Positions 36,824-47,781 are shown, numbered from the stretch's first letter. The stretch is 64,000 nt of DNA from Micromonospora sp. NBC_01796 (GCF_035917455.1 NZ_CP109078.1:1240001-1304000), one strand, 5' to 3'. The notes: generated by a model not told the origin, from the letters alone. Program-made: numbers and translations.

Positions 36824-36948
36824 TCATCAACCCAGCGGATTTAAGCGGAATTATTGGTGCAAGGTTGAGCCCTTTTTGGGCGAGATGACCGGGTTGTAGC
36901 GGCTCCCGTGTGCGCATTGTCCGACTTGCCGTGATCCGAAGATGGCAA

Positions 36949-36970
36949 GTTCATTTTGCGTTCACCCGCT
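36949..36970 (+). promoter_or_regulatory. Candidate PHO box upstream of ppk
   Basis: Two adjacent 11-nt direct-repeat units, GTTCATTTTGC (36949-36959) and GTTCACCCGCT (36960-36970), match the GTTCACC-type repeats bound by PhoP in streptomycetes. They end 18 bp before the ppk start codon, overlapping the promoter region. In Streptomyces, ppk is a PhoP target, so phosphate control is plausible. Assignment is by pattern only. Confidence 0.6.
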
Positions 36971-36988
36971 TCGGGCAATGATGAAGCG

Positions 36989-39340
36989 GTGAGCACCCCG
37001 CCCGCCCACCCCCGCCCCCAGTCGCCCGGCCGCGCCCTGGCCACCACCCCGCGTTCGGCGCTGCCGGACTCCGAACCGCTCGTTCCGCCCGGTACGCCCC
37101 ATCGGGGAGCGAACGGGCGGTTCGTCCGACCGGCCGAAAACGGCAAGGACTCCGACAACGGTCCCCTGCCCGGCACCGGGAGCACCCCGCCGCCGGCCCA
37201 GGATCCGCCGGCCGTGGCCGAGCCGCTGCCCGAGGACCGGTTCCTCAACCGGGAACTCTCCTGGCTGGACTTCAACGCCCGGGTCCTGGCCCTGGCCGAG
37301 GACCGGGCCACCCCGCTGCTGGAACGCGCCAAGTTCCTGGCCATCTTCGCCAGCAACCTGGACGAGTTCTACATGGTCCGGATCGCCGGCCTGAAGCGGC
37401 GGCTGCAGGCCGGGTTGCCGGTACGCGGCGGCGACCGGCTGCCGCTGCGTACGCAACTGGAGCTGATCGCGGAGAAGACCGCCGACCTGGGCGCCCGGCA
37501 CGCCGGGTGCTTCGTCGACGACGTGGTGCCCCGGCTGGCCGCCGCCGACATCCACCTGATCCGCTGGGCGGAACTGCCCACACCCGAGCGGGAACGGCTG
37601 CGCACCTACTTCCGGGAACACATCTTCCCCGTGCTCACCCCGCTCGCGGTCGACCCGGCGCACCCGTTCCCGTACATCTCCAGCCGGTCGCTGAACCTGG
37701 CGGTGGCCGTACGCGACCCGGACGGCGGGCCGGAGCTGTTCGCCCGGGTCAAGGTGCCGAACAACGTGCCGCGTTTCGTCCGGGTCGAACGGGACACCCC
37801 GGGGATGCGCTTCCTGCCGCTGGAAGACCTGATCGCGGCCCACCTCAACCAGCTCTTCCCCGGGATGACCGTGGCCGAGTGCCACCTGTTCCGGATCACC
37901 CGCAACGCCGAGGTGGAGGTCGACGAGGACCGGGACGAGGACCTGCTCCAGGCGTTGGAACGCGAGCTGGCCCGGCGCCGGTTCGGTCCTCCGGTACGCC
38001 TCGAGGTCGCCTCGTCCATCTCCGACCACGTACTCGACCTGCTGGTCCGGGAACTCGACATGGACGACCAGGACGTCCTGCGGGTGCCGGGGCTGCTCGA
38101 CCTCTCCTCGCTCTGGCAGATCTACAACGAGTGCGACCGGCCCGACCTCAAGGAACGCCCGTTCGTGCCGGCCACCCACCCGCGACTGGTCGAGGGCGAG
38201 GTGCCGCGCAGCGTCTTCGCCACCCTGCGCGACGGCGACATCCTGGTCCACCACCCGTACCACTCGTTCGCGACCAGCGTGCAGCGGTTCATCGAGCAGG
38301 CCGCCGCCGACCCGAACGTGCTCGCCATCAAGCAGACCCTCTACCGGACCAGCGGCGACTCCCCGATCGTGGACGCCCTGATCGACGCCGCCGCCGCCGG
38401 CAAGCAGGTGGTGGTCCTGGTCGAGGTGAAGGCCCGGTTCGACGAGGTGGCGAACATCGGCTGGGCCCGGGTGCTGGAACGCGCCGGCTGCCACGTCGTG
38501 TACGGCCTGGTCGGCCTGAAGACGCACTGCAAGACCGCCCTGGTCGTACGCCAGGAGGGCAACCAGATCCGCCGCTACTGCCACATCGGCACCGGCAACT
38601 ACCACCCGAAGACGGCCAGGCTCTACGAGGACTTCGGCATGCTCACCGCCGACCCGGAGGTGGGCGCGGACCTGACCGACCTGTTCAACGTACTGACCGG
38701 TTACAGCCGGCAGACCCGGTTCCGCCGGCTCCTGGTCGCCCCGGAGGGCGTACGCAGCGGTCTGATCGAGCGGATCGACCGGGAGATCGCGCACGCCGCA
38801 CTCGGGGTGCCGAGTCTCGTGCAGATCAAGGTGAACTCCCTGGTCGACGAGGAGATCGTGGACGCCCTCTACCGCGCCTCGCGGGCCGGAGTGCACGTGG
38901 ACCTGATGATCCGGGGGATGTGCACGCTCCGCCCCGGCGTACCCGGCCTGTCGGAGAACATCCGGGTCCGGTCGGTCCTCGGCCGGTTCCTCGAACACTC
39001 CCGGGTGTTCCGGTTCGGCAACGGCGGCGGAACGCTCGCCGCCGACGCGGCGGCCGGTGGACGGCCGGTCGGCAACGGCGGCTCGGCCGAGTTCTGGATC
39101 GGCTCGGCGGACCTGATGCACCGCAACCTCGACCGTCGGGTGGAGGCGCTGGTGCAGGTCACCGACCCGGTCGCACGGGCCGAGCTGGACCAGGTCCTGA
39201 CCACCGCGATGAGCGACGACGTGGCCTCGTTCGAGCTGCACCCGGACGGGACCTGGAGCCGGCGGATCGGTGAGCCGGACCGGCCGCTAGTCGACTTCCA
39301 GGACGCGATGCTGCGCCGGGTGGCCCGCGCCGCCAAGTAG
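36989..39340 (+). CDS. ppk: Polyphosphate kinase 1
   Basis: The 783-residue protein has the PPK1 layout. It has an N-terminal variable Pro-rich extension of about 75 residues, then [18 protein letters not shown] and [16 protein letters not shown]. The phosphohistidine region is [20 protein letters not shown], and a second catalytic histidine is near [15 protein letters not shown]. It reversibly polymerises ATP gamma-phosphate into polyphosphate. GTG 36989 is favoured over 36956; an AATGAT box lies 6 nt upstream. It is followed by a CYTH-CHAD protein and a Nudix-phosphatase. Confidence 0.97.
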   Translation: MSTPPAHPRPQSPGRALATTPRSALPDSEPLVPPGTPHRGANGRFVRPAENGKDSDNGPLPGTGSTPPPAQDPPAVAEPLPEDRFLNRELSWLDFNARVLALAEDRATPLLERAKFLAIFASNLDEFYMVRIAGLKRRLQAGLPVRGGDRLPLRTQLELIAEKTADLGARHAGCFVDDVVPRLAAADIHLIRWAELPTPERERLRTYFREHIFPVLTPLAVDPAHPFPYISSRSLNLAVAVRDPDGGPELFARVKVPNNVPRFVRVERDTPGMRFLPLEDLIAAHLNQLFPGMTVAECHLFRITRNAEVEVDEDRDEDLLQALERELARRRFGPPVRLEVASSISDHVLDLLVRELDMDDQDVLRVPGLLDLSSLWQIYNECDRPDLKERPFVPATHPRLVEGEVPRSVFATLRDGDILVHHPYHSFATSVQRFIEQAAADPNVLAIKQTLYRTSGDSPIVDALIDAAAAGKQVVVLVEVKARFDEVANIGWARVLERAGCHVVYGLVGLKTHCKTALVVRQEGNQIRRYCHIGTGNYHPKTARLYEDFGMLTADPEVGADLTDLFNVLTGYSRQTRFRRLLVAPEGVRSGLIERIDREIAHAALGVPSLVQIKVNSLVDEEIVDALYRASRAGVHVDLMIRGMCTLRPGVPGLSENIRVRSVLGRFLEHSRVFRFGNGGGTLAADAAAGGRPVGNGGSAEFWIGSADLMHRNLDRRVEALVQVTDPVARAELDQVLTTAMSDDVASFELHPDGTWSRRIGEPDRPLVDFQDAMLRRVARAAK

Positions 39341-39484
39341 GGGCCGGGTACCGCGCCGCCAAGTGAGGCCGGGTGGCCCCGGCGGCCGGGCCGCCCCGCG
39401 CACGGCGAGGCGGGCGGACCCCGGTGACGGTGCCGGATCGGCGCAGAAGTCCGCCGGGGGGACCGTCGTGGATAGGCTTGGCGG

Positions 39485-41014
39485 ATGTTGGAGGAGGAAC
39501 GCAAGTACGAGGTTGACGAGAACTTCACGCTGCCGGACCTGTCCGCGACGGTGCCGCCCGGGGGAAGGGTGCTCGCCCTGCCCCCGGTGACCCTCACCGC
39601 CACCTACCTCGACACCACCGATCTGCGGCTGGCCCGCGCCGGTGTCTCGTTGCGCCACCGCAAGGGTGATCCGCTGCCCTGGACGGTCAAGCTCCCGTCC
39701 GACGTGCCGGGGACCCGGCACGAGATCTCCCGCCCCGGCAAGCGCCGGGAGACCCCCGCCGAGCTGACCGCGCTCGTCACCGCGTACTCGCGGGGGGTGC
39801 CGTTGGTGCCGGCCGCGGTGGTCCGCAGCGTCCGGCACGCGTACGAACTGCGTGACGACGCCGACCGGGTGCTGGCCGAGATCGCCGACGACGCGGTGTC
39901 GGTGCTGGACGGCGACCGGGTACGCAAACGGTTCCGGGAGGTCGAGGTCGAACGCAAGGGCGGCGACGGGGACCTGCTCGACCGGGTGGAGGCGGTGCTG
40001 CGCGACGCCGGTGCGGTCGCGGGCGGCTTCACCCCCAAGCACGTACGCGCCCTCGGGAAGGCGGCGGCCGGTCCGGCGGACCTGGTCGCACCGGCGGAAC
40101 TGCCCGGCAAGGCCACCGCCGGTGACGTGGTGACGAACGCGATCCGGCGTGGTGTCGGCAAGGTGCTCGCGCACGACCCGCTGGTCCGGTTGCGCCAACC
40201 GGTAGGCGACGACGACACCGCCGTACACCAGATGCGGGTCGGCTGCCGGCGGCTGCGCAGCGACCTGCGTACGTTCCGGTCGCTACTGCGCCCCGAGTGG
40301 GTCAACCCGCTGCGTGACGAGCTGAAGTGGCTCGCCGACGTGCTCGGGGAGGCCCGCGACGCGGAGGTGCTCCGGGACCGGCTGCACGTGACCGCGGACG
40401 CGGATCCGCTCAGCGGGCTGGACCGGGCGGCGGTGGACCGGATCGACGCGGTGTTGGAGCAGCGGCACGAGCGGGCGCTGACCTCGGTCGACGAGGCCCT
40501 CGGCTCGGAGCGGTACGCGGCCCTGGTCGAGGCGCTGGTCGCCGCCACCCGCGAGCCGCAGTTGACCGGGGCGGCCCGGGGACGGGCGGTGGACGTACTC
40601 CCGAAGTTGGTCGCCAAGCCGTGGCGCCGGCTGGCCCACGGCGGCAAGGACAGCGACGCCGCCGCCGACCTCGACCCGCTGGCCCCGGACGAGCGGTGGC
40701 ACGCGGTACGGATCAACGGCAAGAAGGCCCGGTACGCGGTCGACGCGGTCGCCCCGGTCCTCGGCGGCGGGGCCCGCAAGCTGGCCAAGTCGCTGTCGCG
40801 GGTGCAGGAGCTGCTCGGCGAGCACCAGGACGCGGCGGTGGCCGCCGAGACCTGGCTCGGGGTGGCGGCGGACGATCCGACCGACCATGCCCTCGCGGTG
40901 ACCGCCGGACGGCTGGCCGAGCGGGAGCGGACCACGATCCGCCGGATCCGGGCGGAGTTCCCGCAGGCGTGGCAGGGGACCTCCAAGGGAAGCCGGACGG
41001 ACTGGCTGCCGTGA
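39485..41014 (+). CDS. CYTH and CHAD domain-containing protein
   Basis: The 509-residue protein has an N-terminal CYTH domain (about 1-195) with the ExExK metal/phosphate motif in LEEERKY (Glu3, Glu5, Lys7) and EVEVERKGGD. A helical CHAD domain (about 220-500) is rich in conserved His/Arg/Lys, for example DDTAVHQMRVGCRRLRSDL, RWHAVRINGKKARYAVD and LGEHQDAAVAA. CYTH domains hydrolyse inorganic triphosphate; CHAD domains bind polyphosphate. Position after ppk supports a polyphosphate role. The ATG follows TAGGCT by 6 nt (leaderless pattern). Confidence 0.93.
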   Translation: MLEEERKYEVDENFTLPDLSATVPPGGRVLALPPVTLTATYLDTTDLRLARAGVSLRHRKGDPLPWTVKLPSDVPGTRHEISRPGKRRETPAELTALVTAYSRGVPLVPAAVVRSVRHAYELRDDADRVLAEIADDAVSVLDGDRVRKRFREVEVERKGGDGDLLDRVEAVLRDAGAVAGGFTPKHVRALGKAAAGPADLVAPAELPGKATAGDVVTNAIRRGVGKVLAHDPLVRLRQPVGDDDTAVHQMRVGCRRLRSDLRTFRSLLRPEWVNPLRDELKWLADVLGEARDAEVLRDRLHVTADADPLSGLDRAAVDRIDAVLEQRHERALTSVDEALGSERYAALVEALVAATREPQLTGAARGRAVDVLPKLVAKPWRRLAHGGKDSDAAADLDPLAPDERWHAVRINGKKARYAVDAVAPVLGGGARKLAKSLSRVQELLGEHQDAAVAAETWLGVAADDPTDHALAVTAGRLAERERTTIRRIRAEFPQAWQGTSKGSRTDWLP

Positions 41015-41880
41015 GCCCACTGATCCGAGCGGCCGGCGGTGTCGTCTGGCGCCCGTCCGAGCAGGGGGTGCAGGTGTGTGTGGTGCACCGCCCCCGCTAC
41101 GACGACTGGTCGTTGCCGAAGGGCAAGCTGGACCGGGACGAGCACCCGCTGGCCGCCGCCGTACGAGAGGTCGCCGAGGAGTCCGACGTACGGGCGGTGC
41201 CGCAGGCCCGGCTGCGCAGCGTCCGGTACTTCAGTGACGGTCGGCCGAAGCGGGTCGACTACTGGTCGATGCGGGCGGTCGGCACGGGCGGGTTCGAACC
41301 GGGTACGGAGGTCGACGACATCCGTTGGCTTCCGCTGGAGGACGCGATCGGCCTGGTCACGTACCCGCACGACATCTGGGTCCTGCGCGACTTCGCCGCC
41401 CTGGCACCGGTGACCGCGGTCCTGGCGGTGTTCCGGCACGCCCAGGCGGGCAACCGGGCCACCTGGTCCGGGCCGGACACCGCCCGCCCGCTGGATCAGG
41501 AGGGCATCGCCCAGGCCCGTGCGGTGGCGTCGCTGGGGGCGCTGATCCGTCCGGTACGGCTCCGCTCGGCGACCGCCCGGCGGTGCGTACAGACGGTCGA
41601 GCCGCTGGCCGAGCTGTTCGACCTGCCGATCGAGGTCGACTCCGATCTCGACGAGCCGAAACCGGGGCAGGACGTGGCCGAGTGCGCGTTGGCCCTGGCC
41701 GCCCGGCTGACGGAGTTGGCGGCGGACGGGCGTACGACGGTGGCGTGCAGCCAGGGCAAGGTGATTCCGGGCGCGCTGGAGCACCTGACCGGCGTACCGG
41801 GCGACTACCGGACCCCGAAGGGCGGGGGCTGGCTGCTCGCCTTCTCCGGCGACCGTCTGCTCGGCGCGGACCGCCTGTAG
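41011..41880 (+). CDS. Nudix hydrolase fused to histidine phosphatase (MutT1-like)
   Basis: The 289-residue protein has an N-terminal Nudix domain with the box from Gly38 to Val60 (GKLDRDE, then REVAEES). The box's final glycine is replaced by Asp59. A C-terminal phosphoglycerate-mutase-like domain begins with the RHG-type motif VFRHAQAG. Mycobacterial MutT1 has the same fusion and acts on 8-oxo-GTP and diadenosine polyphosphates. GTG 41011 overlaps the CYTH-CHAD stop (GTGA), so the two are coupled. Confidence 0.92.
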   Translation: MSPLIRAAGGVVWRPSEQGVQVCVVHRPRYDDWSLPKGKLDRDEHPLAAAVREVAEESDVRAVPQARLRSVRYFSDGRPKRVDYWSMRAVGTGGFEPGTEVDDIRWLPLEDAIGLVTYPHDIWVLRDFAALAPVTAVLAVFRHAQAGNRATWSGPDTARPLDQEGIAQARAVASLGALIRPVRLRSATARRCVQTVEPLAELFDLPIEVDSDLDEPKPGQDVAECALALAARLTELAADGRTTVACSQGKVIPGALEHLTGVPGDYRTPKGGGWLLAFSGDRLLGADRL

Positions 41881-41910
41881 CGGGGCGCCCGGCCGGGCAG
41901 GCCGGGCTCG

Positions 41911-44052
41911 TCAGCCGGGCAGGGTGAGGGTGACGGCCACGGCCAGGTGGTCGGAGGCGGTGCCGGGTACGACGGTCACCTCGGTCGCGGTGAGACCGCC
42001 GGCCACGAGTACGTGGTCGATCTGCTCCACCGGGTTGTCGGCCGGGCTGGTCGGCAGCGGCCGGTCGGCGGCGAGCGCGTCGACCAGTCCGGCGTCCAGG
42101 AGGGCCTGGAACGCCGGCTCCACCGGTTGGGTGTTCAGGTCCCCGGCCAGCACCAACGGCCGCCCAGCGGCCAGCTCGACGGCGTAGCGGGCCGCTTCAC
42201 GGGCCTGTGCCACCGGTCCGTCGTCGGGCGGCGGTTGCAGGTGGGTGGAGACGACGACCAGCTCGGTGCCGCCGATCCGGAGCACCACGCCGAGCGCCTG
42301 GGCGCCGGTGACCGCACCCAGCCGGGGCAGGACGACCGTGCCGGCCGAGTCGACCGGCAGCGAGGTCAGCACGGCGTCGCCCCAGACCGGGTCGGCGGCC
42401 GGTGCGAACGTGTACCGCATGCCGAGGCGGCCGGCGAGCAGGGCGAGGGTGTCGTGTCCGCCGTTGAGCAGCCAGGCCCGGTCGACCTCGCTCAGGACGA
42501 CCACGTCGGGCCGCTGGCCGGCGAGCACGTCGGTCAGCCCGTCCAGGTCGAACCGCCCGTCGAGCCCGAAGCCCATCCGGATGTTGTAGGCGACCAGGCG
42601 CACCCGGTTGCCGTCCGGCGTCGGCGCGGCGTCGGCGCCCGGTGGGGCCAGCAGGCCGCCGACCACCGCGAGCGCCGTACCGGAAATCACCGCCGTCCGC
42701 CGCCAGGACCGCAGCGGCGCCCGCACCCCGCCGCCGGCCGTTTCGGGTACGCCCTCAGCCCGCACTCCGTCATCCGTTTCGAGTACGCCCCCCGCCCGCA
42801 CCGCCCCGGTCGCGACCGGAGCCCGGATCGCCAGCACGGCCACGAGGAGCGCGACCAGGACCGGGAACGCCCCGTTGGGGTAACCGATGTCGTAGGCCGC
42901 GTAGTAACCGATCGCACCGACGACGAAAACGAGGGTCCCGCCGAGCGCGGCGTAACCCGGCCGGGACGACGGCCCAGCAGTCCCGGTTGACCCGTCCGTC
43001 CCACCGGTACCGTCGTCCACCACGGACGCACCGGCGGAAGCGTTCGCCAGGGCCAGGCAACCGCCGAGCCCGGCGGCCGCGAGCAGCATCGCGAACGGCA
43101 GCGCCAGCGGCAGGTTGAGCGCGAACAGGACGCTCCCGGCCAGCAACGCGACCGGGTAGAGCCAGCGGAGCAGGCGTTGGCGTACCGGCCCGAGCCCGGT
43201 GGCCAGGAACAGTCCGACCGCCGCCGCGACCAGGACGGTCACCGGCAGCGGCTCCCCCGCCGGCGGGACCGCCACCCGGTCGAACCCCGCGGCGACACCG
43301 GCCAGGTAGGACGCGCCGGTCGCGGCGAGCGCGGGTGAACCGGCGAGCATGCCCCAGAGCAGCAGGGCCGGGCCGACGAGCAGCCACGGCCGTGCCGGCC
43401 CCGCCCGGTACGGGCCCCACGCCGAGAACTGCGCGACGAGGAACGCTCCCGCCACCGGTACGAGCACCAGGAAGTCCACGTTCCCGCGCCAGACCAGGTC
43501 GTACGTGCCGAGTGCGGTGTGCAGTACGGTCGTCGCCGCCAACCCCACCACCACCCCCGGTACGGCAACCGGTGCGGTGGTGGCGAGTCCGGCGAGCCAG
43601 ACCAGTCCGGCGAGCAGGCCGGCGCTGGCCAGGTAGAGCTGCGCCTGCCCGCCCTCGGTGGCGGGCAGCAGGAGTCGGCTCCCGACCAGGACGACCGCCG
43701 CGACCGTGGTGACCCGACCGGCGCCGAGGAGCCGGAACAGCGCCGGTGCACCGAGCGGGAGCACGAACCAGAGCAGGGCGAAGGCGCCCATCAGCTCGGC
43801 CGGGGTGGATGCGGCCTGCCCGAAGATGGTGATGATCGACGGCAGCCAGACCCGCAGGATGTCGACGAGGAGCAGCACGCCGAGGGCGGCGGCGATGAGC
43901 GCAGGAGCCGAACGACGCACCGGGACTCCCGTGGGGGCGGGGGCGGACGAGGTCGGGCCATTCTCCGGCGAACCCATCGACGGGTCAACGCCCGTACGCG
44001 GTCGGTGTTCGTACCCGTTGTCCGGCCCGGCCGGCGCGCCCCGCCCCGACAC
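41911..44052 (-). CDS. Membrane protein with C-terminal endonuclease/exonuclease/phosphatase domain
   Basis: The 713-residue protein has about 12 hydrophobic segments between residues 50 and 470 and then an EEP domain (about 480-713). That domain contains LVAYNIRMGFG, VVVLSEVDRAW, STHLQPP, LAGDLNTQP and the terminal TASDHLAVAVTL. EEP domains cut phosphodiesters; being fused to a membrane domain and followed by an exported topology suggests a surface or lipid-linked substrate. The start is uncertain (an ATG 25 codons in, at 43977, is an alternative). Convergent with the Nudix gene. Confidence 0.85.
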   Translation of the reverse strand: MSGRGAPAGPDNGYEHRPRTGVDPSMGSPENGPTSSAPAPTGVPVRRSAPALIAAALGVLLLVDILRVWLPSIITIFGQAASTPAELMGAFALLWFVLPLGAPALFRLLGAGRVTTVAAVVLVGSRLLLPATEGGQAQLYLASAGLLAGLVWLAGLATTAPVAVPGVVVGLAATTVLHTALGTYDLVWRGNVDFLVLVPVAGAFLVAQFSAWGPYRAGPARPWLLVGPALLLWGMLAGSPALAATGASYLAGVAAGFDRVAVPPAGEPLPVTVLVAAAVGLFLATGLGPVRQRLLRWLYPVALLAGSVLFALNLPLALPFAMLLAAAGLGGCLALANASAGASVVDDGTGGTDGSTGTAGPSSRPGYAALGGTLVFVVGAIGYYAAYDIGYPNGAFPVLVALLVAVLAIRAPVATGAVRAGGVLETDDGVRAEGVPETAGGGVRAPLRSWRRTAVISGTALAVVGGLLAPPGADAAPTPDGNRVRLVAYNIRMGFGLDGRFDLDGLTDVLAGQRPDVVVLSEVDRAWLLNGGHDTLALLAGRLGMRYTFAPAADPVWGDAVLTSLPVDSAGTVVLPRLGAVTGAQALGVVLRIGGTELVVVSTHLQPPPDDGPVAQAREAARYAVELAAGRPLVLAGDLNTQPVEPAFQALLDAGLVDALAADRPLPTSPADNPVEQIDHVLVAGGLTATEVTVVPGTASDHLAVAVTLTLPG

Positions 44053-44110
44053 GCCTGTCCCGGCCCCGTTTCCCGCCCCGGCGCTGTCCTTCTGCGGTGG
44101 CGCACACGAA

Positions 44111-44139
44111 GGCGCCCACCGGCGGAACCGGTGGGCGCC
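44111..44139 (-). terminator. Terminator hairpin downstream of the HU gene
   Basis: GGCGCCCACCGG (44111-44122) and CCGGTGGGCGCC (44128-44139) make a perfect 12-bp stem with a 5-nt loop, 17 bp past the HU stop (minus strand). No T tract follows, which is common in this genome. Confidence 0.75.
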
Positions 44140-44155
44140 CAGGTGGTGCGGTGTT

Positions 44156-44770
<615 letters not shown>

Positions 44771-44882
44771 GACTTCCCTCCCGTATGTGCAACTGGACTC
44801 AACGCGAGCCATTCTGCGCGCACGGTATGCCCTGTGCCACCGGGACACAAACATCTGCGGGAAAAAAGCCATTGTGTCGCAA

Positions 44883-44960
44883 CGGATTCGCCCCCACCGG
44901 CGGCTCGGAGCTGCCCGGAAGGCGTAGGGCAGCAACGAATCCGTAAGTCCGGCGGGGGCG
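44883..44960 (-). promoter_or_regulatory. Leader region between leuD and HU with overlapping alternative stems
   Basis: On either strand CGGATTCG (44883-44890) can pair with CGAATCCG (44936-44943), while TTCGCCCCCACCGG (44887-44900) can pair, with one mismatch, with CCGGCGGGGGCGAA (44949-44962). The two pairings share bases 44887-44890 and so compete. The region lies in the 218-bp gap that should contain the leuD terminator and the HU promoter. It could be the leuD terminator or a structured HU leader. Confidence 0.35.
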
Positions 44961-44988
44961 AAAACGGCTCCCGGGAGGGCGGTGTGGG

Positions 44989-45576
44989 CTATGCCACGAC
45001 CGGCAGGAAGGGGAGCCGGTGGCGCTCGTACTCGGTGATGTTGGTCTCGTGGCGGAGGGTCAGTCCTATGTCATCCAAGCCCTCGATGAGCCGCCAGCGG
45101 CTGAAGTCGTCGAGCGGGAACGACCAGGTGGAGTCACCTGCCCGAACCTCCCGGGCGGTCAGGTCGACGGTGATGCGAGTGGTCGGGTCGGCCTCGACCA
45201 GGTCCCACAGTTCCTCGACGGCCTTCAATTCGAGCTCGACCGGCAAGAGACCTTCCTTGAGCGAGTTGCCACGGAAGATGTCACCGAAGCGAGGAGAGAT
45301 CACTACGCGGAATCCCCAGTCCCGCAGCGCCCACACGGCGTGCTCGCGCGATGACCCGGTGCCGAACTCCGGCCCGGCCAATAGGATCGACGCACCGGAA
45401 TAAATGGAATCGTTGAGTACGAATGCCGGGTCCTCTCGCCACGCACTGAAGAGGCCGTCGGCGAAGCCGGTTCTGGTGACCCGCTTGAGATACACCGCCG
45501 GAATGATCTGATCTGTATCCACATTGGAGCGACGCAACGGGACCGCGGTGCCGCTGTGCACGGTGAACTTTTCCAT
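44989..45576 (-). CDS. leuD: 3-isopropylmalate dehydratase small subunit
   Basis: The 195-residue protein has the swivel-domain features: [33 protein letters not shown] and [19 protein letters not shown]. With LeuC it isomerises 2- to 3-isopropylmalate in leucine synthesis. It starts 14 nt after the leuC stop, so the two form an operon; the C-terminus LPFLPVVA matches actinobacterial LeuD. Confidence 0.98.
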   Translation of the reverse strand: MEKFTVHSGTAVPLRRSNVDTDQIIPAVYLKRVTRTGFADGLFSAWREDPAFVLNDSIYSGASILLAGPEFGTGSSREHAVWALRDWGFRVVISPRFGDIFRGNSLKEGLLPVELELKAVEELWDLVEADPTTRITVDLTAREVRAGDSTWSFPLDDFSRWRLIEGLDDIGLTLRHETNITEYERHRLPFLPVVA

Positions 45577-45590
45577 GTCGTATCAGCCCT

Positions 45591-47045
45591 TCACAGGTCG
45601 GCCGGGGCGGCCAGCCGGCCGATCACGGCGGTGGCGGCGGCGACCGGCGGGGAGACCAGATGGGTACGCCCGCCACGGCCCTGCCGGCCCTCGAAGTTGC
45701 GGTTGGAGGTGGAGGCGGAACGCTGCCCGGGCTTGAGCGTGTCCGGGTTCATACCCAGGCACATGGAGCACCCGGCGAACCGCCACTCGGCCCCCGCGTC
45801 GATGAAGACCTTGTCCAGCCCCTCCTGCTCGGCCGCCTCGCGTACCGCCGCCGAACCCGGTACGACGAGCATCCGTACGCCCTCGGCGACGCTGTGCCCG
45901 CGCAGCACGTCGGCGGCCGCCCGGAGGTCCTCCAGCCGGCCGTTGGTACAGGAGCCGACGAAGACCACGTCGACCGGGACCTCGCGCAGCGGCGTACCGG
46001 GGCGCAGGTCCATGTATTCCAGCGCCTTGCGGGCGGCGGTCTGCTCGGCCTCGGTGACGAAGTCCTCCGGGTCCGGCACGATCGCGCTCAGCGCGGCACC
46101 CTGCCCCGGGTTGGTGCCCCAGGTGACGAACGGGGTGATCCGGGTCGCGTCGAGGAAGACCTCGGTGTCGAAGGTCGCGTCGGAGTCGGTCGGCAACGTG
46201 CGCCAGTACGCCTCCGCGGCGTCCCAGTCGGCGCCCTGCGGCGCGTTCGGGCGACCCTTGAGGTACGCGAAGGTGGTCTCGTCCGGCGCGATCATGCCGG
46301 CCTTGGCGCCCCACTCGATCGACATGTTCGCGATGGTCATCCGGCCCTCCATGGAGAGCTTGCGGATCGCCTCGCCCCGGTACTCGACGATGTGGCCGCG
46401 CCCGCCGCCGGTGCCGACCTGGGTGATCAGGGCCAGCACCAGGTCCTTGGCGGTGACGCCGGGGGCGAGTTCACCGGTGACCGTGACCGCCATCGTCTTC
46501 GGCCGGATCTGCGGCAGCGTCTGGGTCGCCAGGACGTGCTCGACCTCGCTGGTGCCGATGCCGAAGGCCAGCGCGCCGAACGCGCCGTGGGTGGCGGTGT
46601 GCGAGTCGCCGCAGACGATCGTGAGTCCCGGCTGGGTCAGCCCGAGCTGGGGGCCGATCACGTGCACGATGCCCTGGTTCTCGTCACCGAGCGGGTGCAG
46701 CCGGACCCCGAACTCGGCGCAGTTGTTGCGCAGCGTCTCGATCTGCGTACGCGAGGTCGGGTCGTCGATCGTGAGCAGGTCACCGCGACGGGCCCGGAAC
46801 GCGGGGTCGGCGTACCCGGTCGGGGTGTTGTGGTCCTCGGTCGCGAGCGTGAGGTCGGTACGCCGGACCCGGCGACCGGCCATCCGCAGCCCGTCGAAGG
46901 CCTGCGGGCTGGTCACCTCGTGCAGCAGGTGCAGGTCGATGAAGAGCAGGTCCGGTTCGCCGTCGGCGGATCGCACCACGTGAGCGTCCCAGACCTTCTC
47001 GGCCAGGGTCCTGGGCGAGGACGGTGTTGGCGTGACTCCCACCAT
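45591..47045 (-). CDS. leuC: 3-isopropylmalate dehydratase large subunit
   Basis: The 484-residue aconitase-family protein carries the three iron-sulfur cysteines in [11 protein letters not shown] and [10 protein letters not shown], plus [33 protein letters not shown] and [10 protein letters not shown] near the C-terminus. It holds the 4Fe-4S cluster and most of the active site. Divergent from an IclR-type regulator with only about 37 bp between starts, the typical NdgR-leuCD arrangement, so regulation by that protein is likely. Confidence 0.98.
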   Translation of the reverse strand: MVGVTPTPSSPRTLAEKVWDAHVVRSADGEPDLLFIDLHLLHEVTSPQAFDGLRMAGRRVRRTDLTLATEDHNTPTGYADPAFRARRGDLLTIDDPTSRTQIETLRNNCAEFGVRLHPLGDENQGIVHVIGPQLGLTQPGLTIVCGDSHTATHGAFGALAFGIGTSEVEHVLATQTLPQIRPKTMAVTVTGELAPGVTAKDLVLALITQVGTGGGRGHIVEYRGEAIRKLSMEGRMTIANMSIEWGAKAGMIAPDETTFAYLKGRPNAPQGADWDAAEAYWRTLPTDSDATFDTEVFLDATRITPFVTWGTNPGQGAALSAIVPDPEDFVTEAEQTAARKALEYMDLRPGTPLREVPVDVVFVGSCTNGRLEDLRAAADVLRGHSVAEGVRMLVVPGSAAVREAAEQEGLDKVFIDAGAEWRFAGCSMCLGMNPDTLKPGQRSASTSNRNFEGRQGRGGRTHLVSPPVAAATAVIGRLAAPADL

Positions 47046-47082
47046 CTGGACATCCTAAATTCTGGGAGGTATGTTTCGGCTT

Positions 47083-47781
47083 GTGGGACACAGTATGAGC
47101 GGTGTCGGCGTTCTCGACAAGGCGGTGGTCATCCTGGCCGCCTGCGTGGACGGCGCCAGCCTGGCCGAACTCGTCGATCGCACCAAGCTGCCGAGAGCCA
47201 CCGCGCACCGGTTGGCACAGGCCCTGGAGATCCATCGAATGCTGGTACGCGACACCCAGGGGCGGTGGCGTCCGGGCCCCCGGCTGGGTGAGCTGGCCAA
47301 CGCCGCACCGGATGTGCTGCTGACCGCCGCCGAGCCACTGCTCGCCGCGCTGCGCGACGCCACCGGGGAGAGCGCACAGCTCTACCTGCGCCGGGCGGAC
47401 GAGCGGATCTGCGTGGCCGCCGCCGAGCGGGCCAGCGGGCTGCGCGACACCGTACCGATCGGTGCGGTGCTGCCGATGACCGCCGGATCGGCCGCCCAGG
47501 TCCTGCTCGCCTGGGAGCCTCCGGAGGCGGTCATGCCGCTCCTGCCCCGGTGCAAGTTCACCGGCCGCACCCTCGCCGAGGTACGCCGCCGGGGCTGGGC
47601 GCAGAGCGTTGCCGAGCGGGAGGTCGGTGTGGCCAGCGTCTCCGCCCCGATCCGCGACCGGACCGGCCGGGTGATCGCCTCGGTCAGCATCTCCGGGCCG
47701 ATAGAACGCCTGGGCCGCCGCCCCGGTGACCGCCACGCCATGGCCGTAGTCCGCGCCGGCCAACGCCTCAGCGGCCTCTAA
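47083..47781 (+). CDS. ndgR: IclR-family regulator (NdgR-type)
   Basis: The 232-residue protein has an N-terminal winged helix (LDKAVVILAACVDG, LPRATAHRLAQALE) and the IclR effector domain (GESAQLYLRRADERICVAAAERASGLRDTVP, VASVSAPIRDRTGRVIASVSISGP). It closely follows Streptomyces NdgR, which activates leuCD and other amino-acid genes. GTG 47083 lies 7 nt after TATGTT (leaderless pattern); ATG 47095 is the main alternative. TGTGGGACACA at 47082-47092 is a small palindrome that may be an operator. Confidence 0.88.
   Translation: MGHSMSGVGVLDKAVVILAACVDGASLAELVDRTKLPRATAHRLAQALEIHRMLVRDTQGRWRPGPRLGELANAAPDVLLTAAEPLLAALRDATGESAQLYLRRADERICVAAAERASGLRDTVPIGAVLPMTAGSAAQVLLAWEPPEAVMPLLPRCKFTGRTLAEVRRRGWAQSVAEREVGVASVSAPIRDRTGRVIASVSISGPIERLGRRPGDRHAMAVVRAGQRLSGL

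Noticed and set aside
47082-47092. TGTGGGACACA palindrome as the NdgR operator
   Set aside because: It is only 4 bp per arm and overlaps the likely start codon of the regulator; kept as a remark, not a call.
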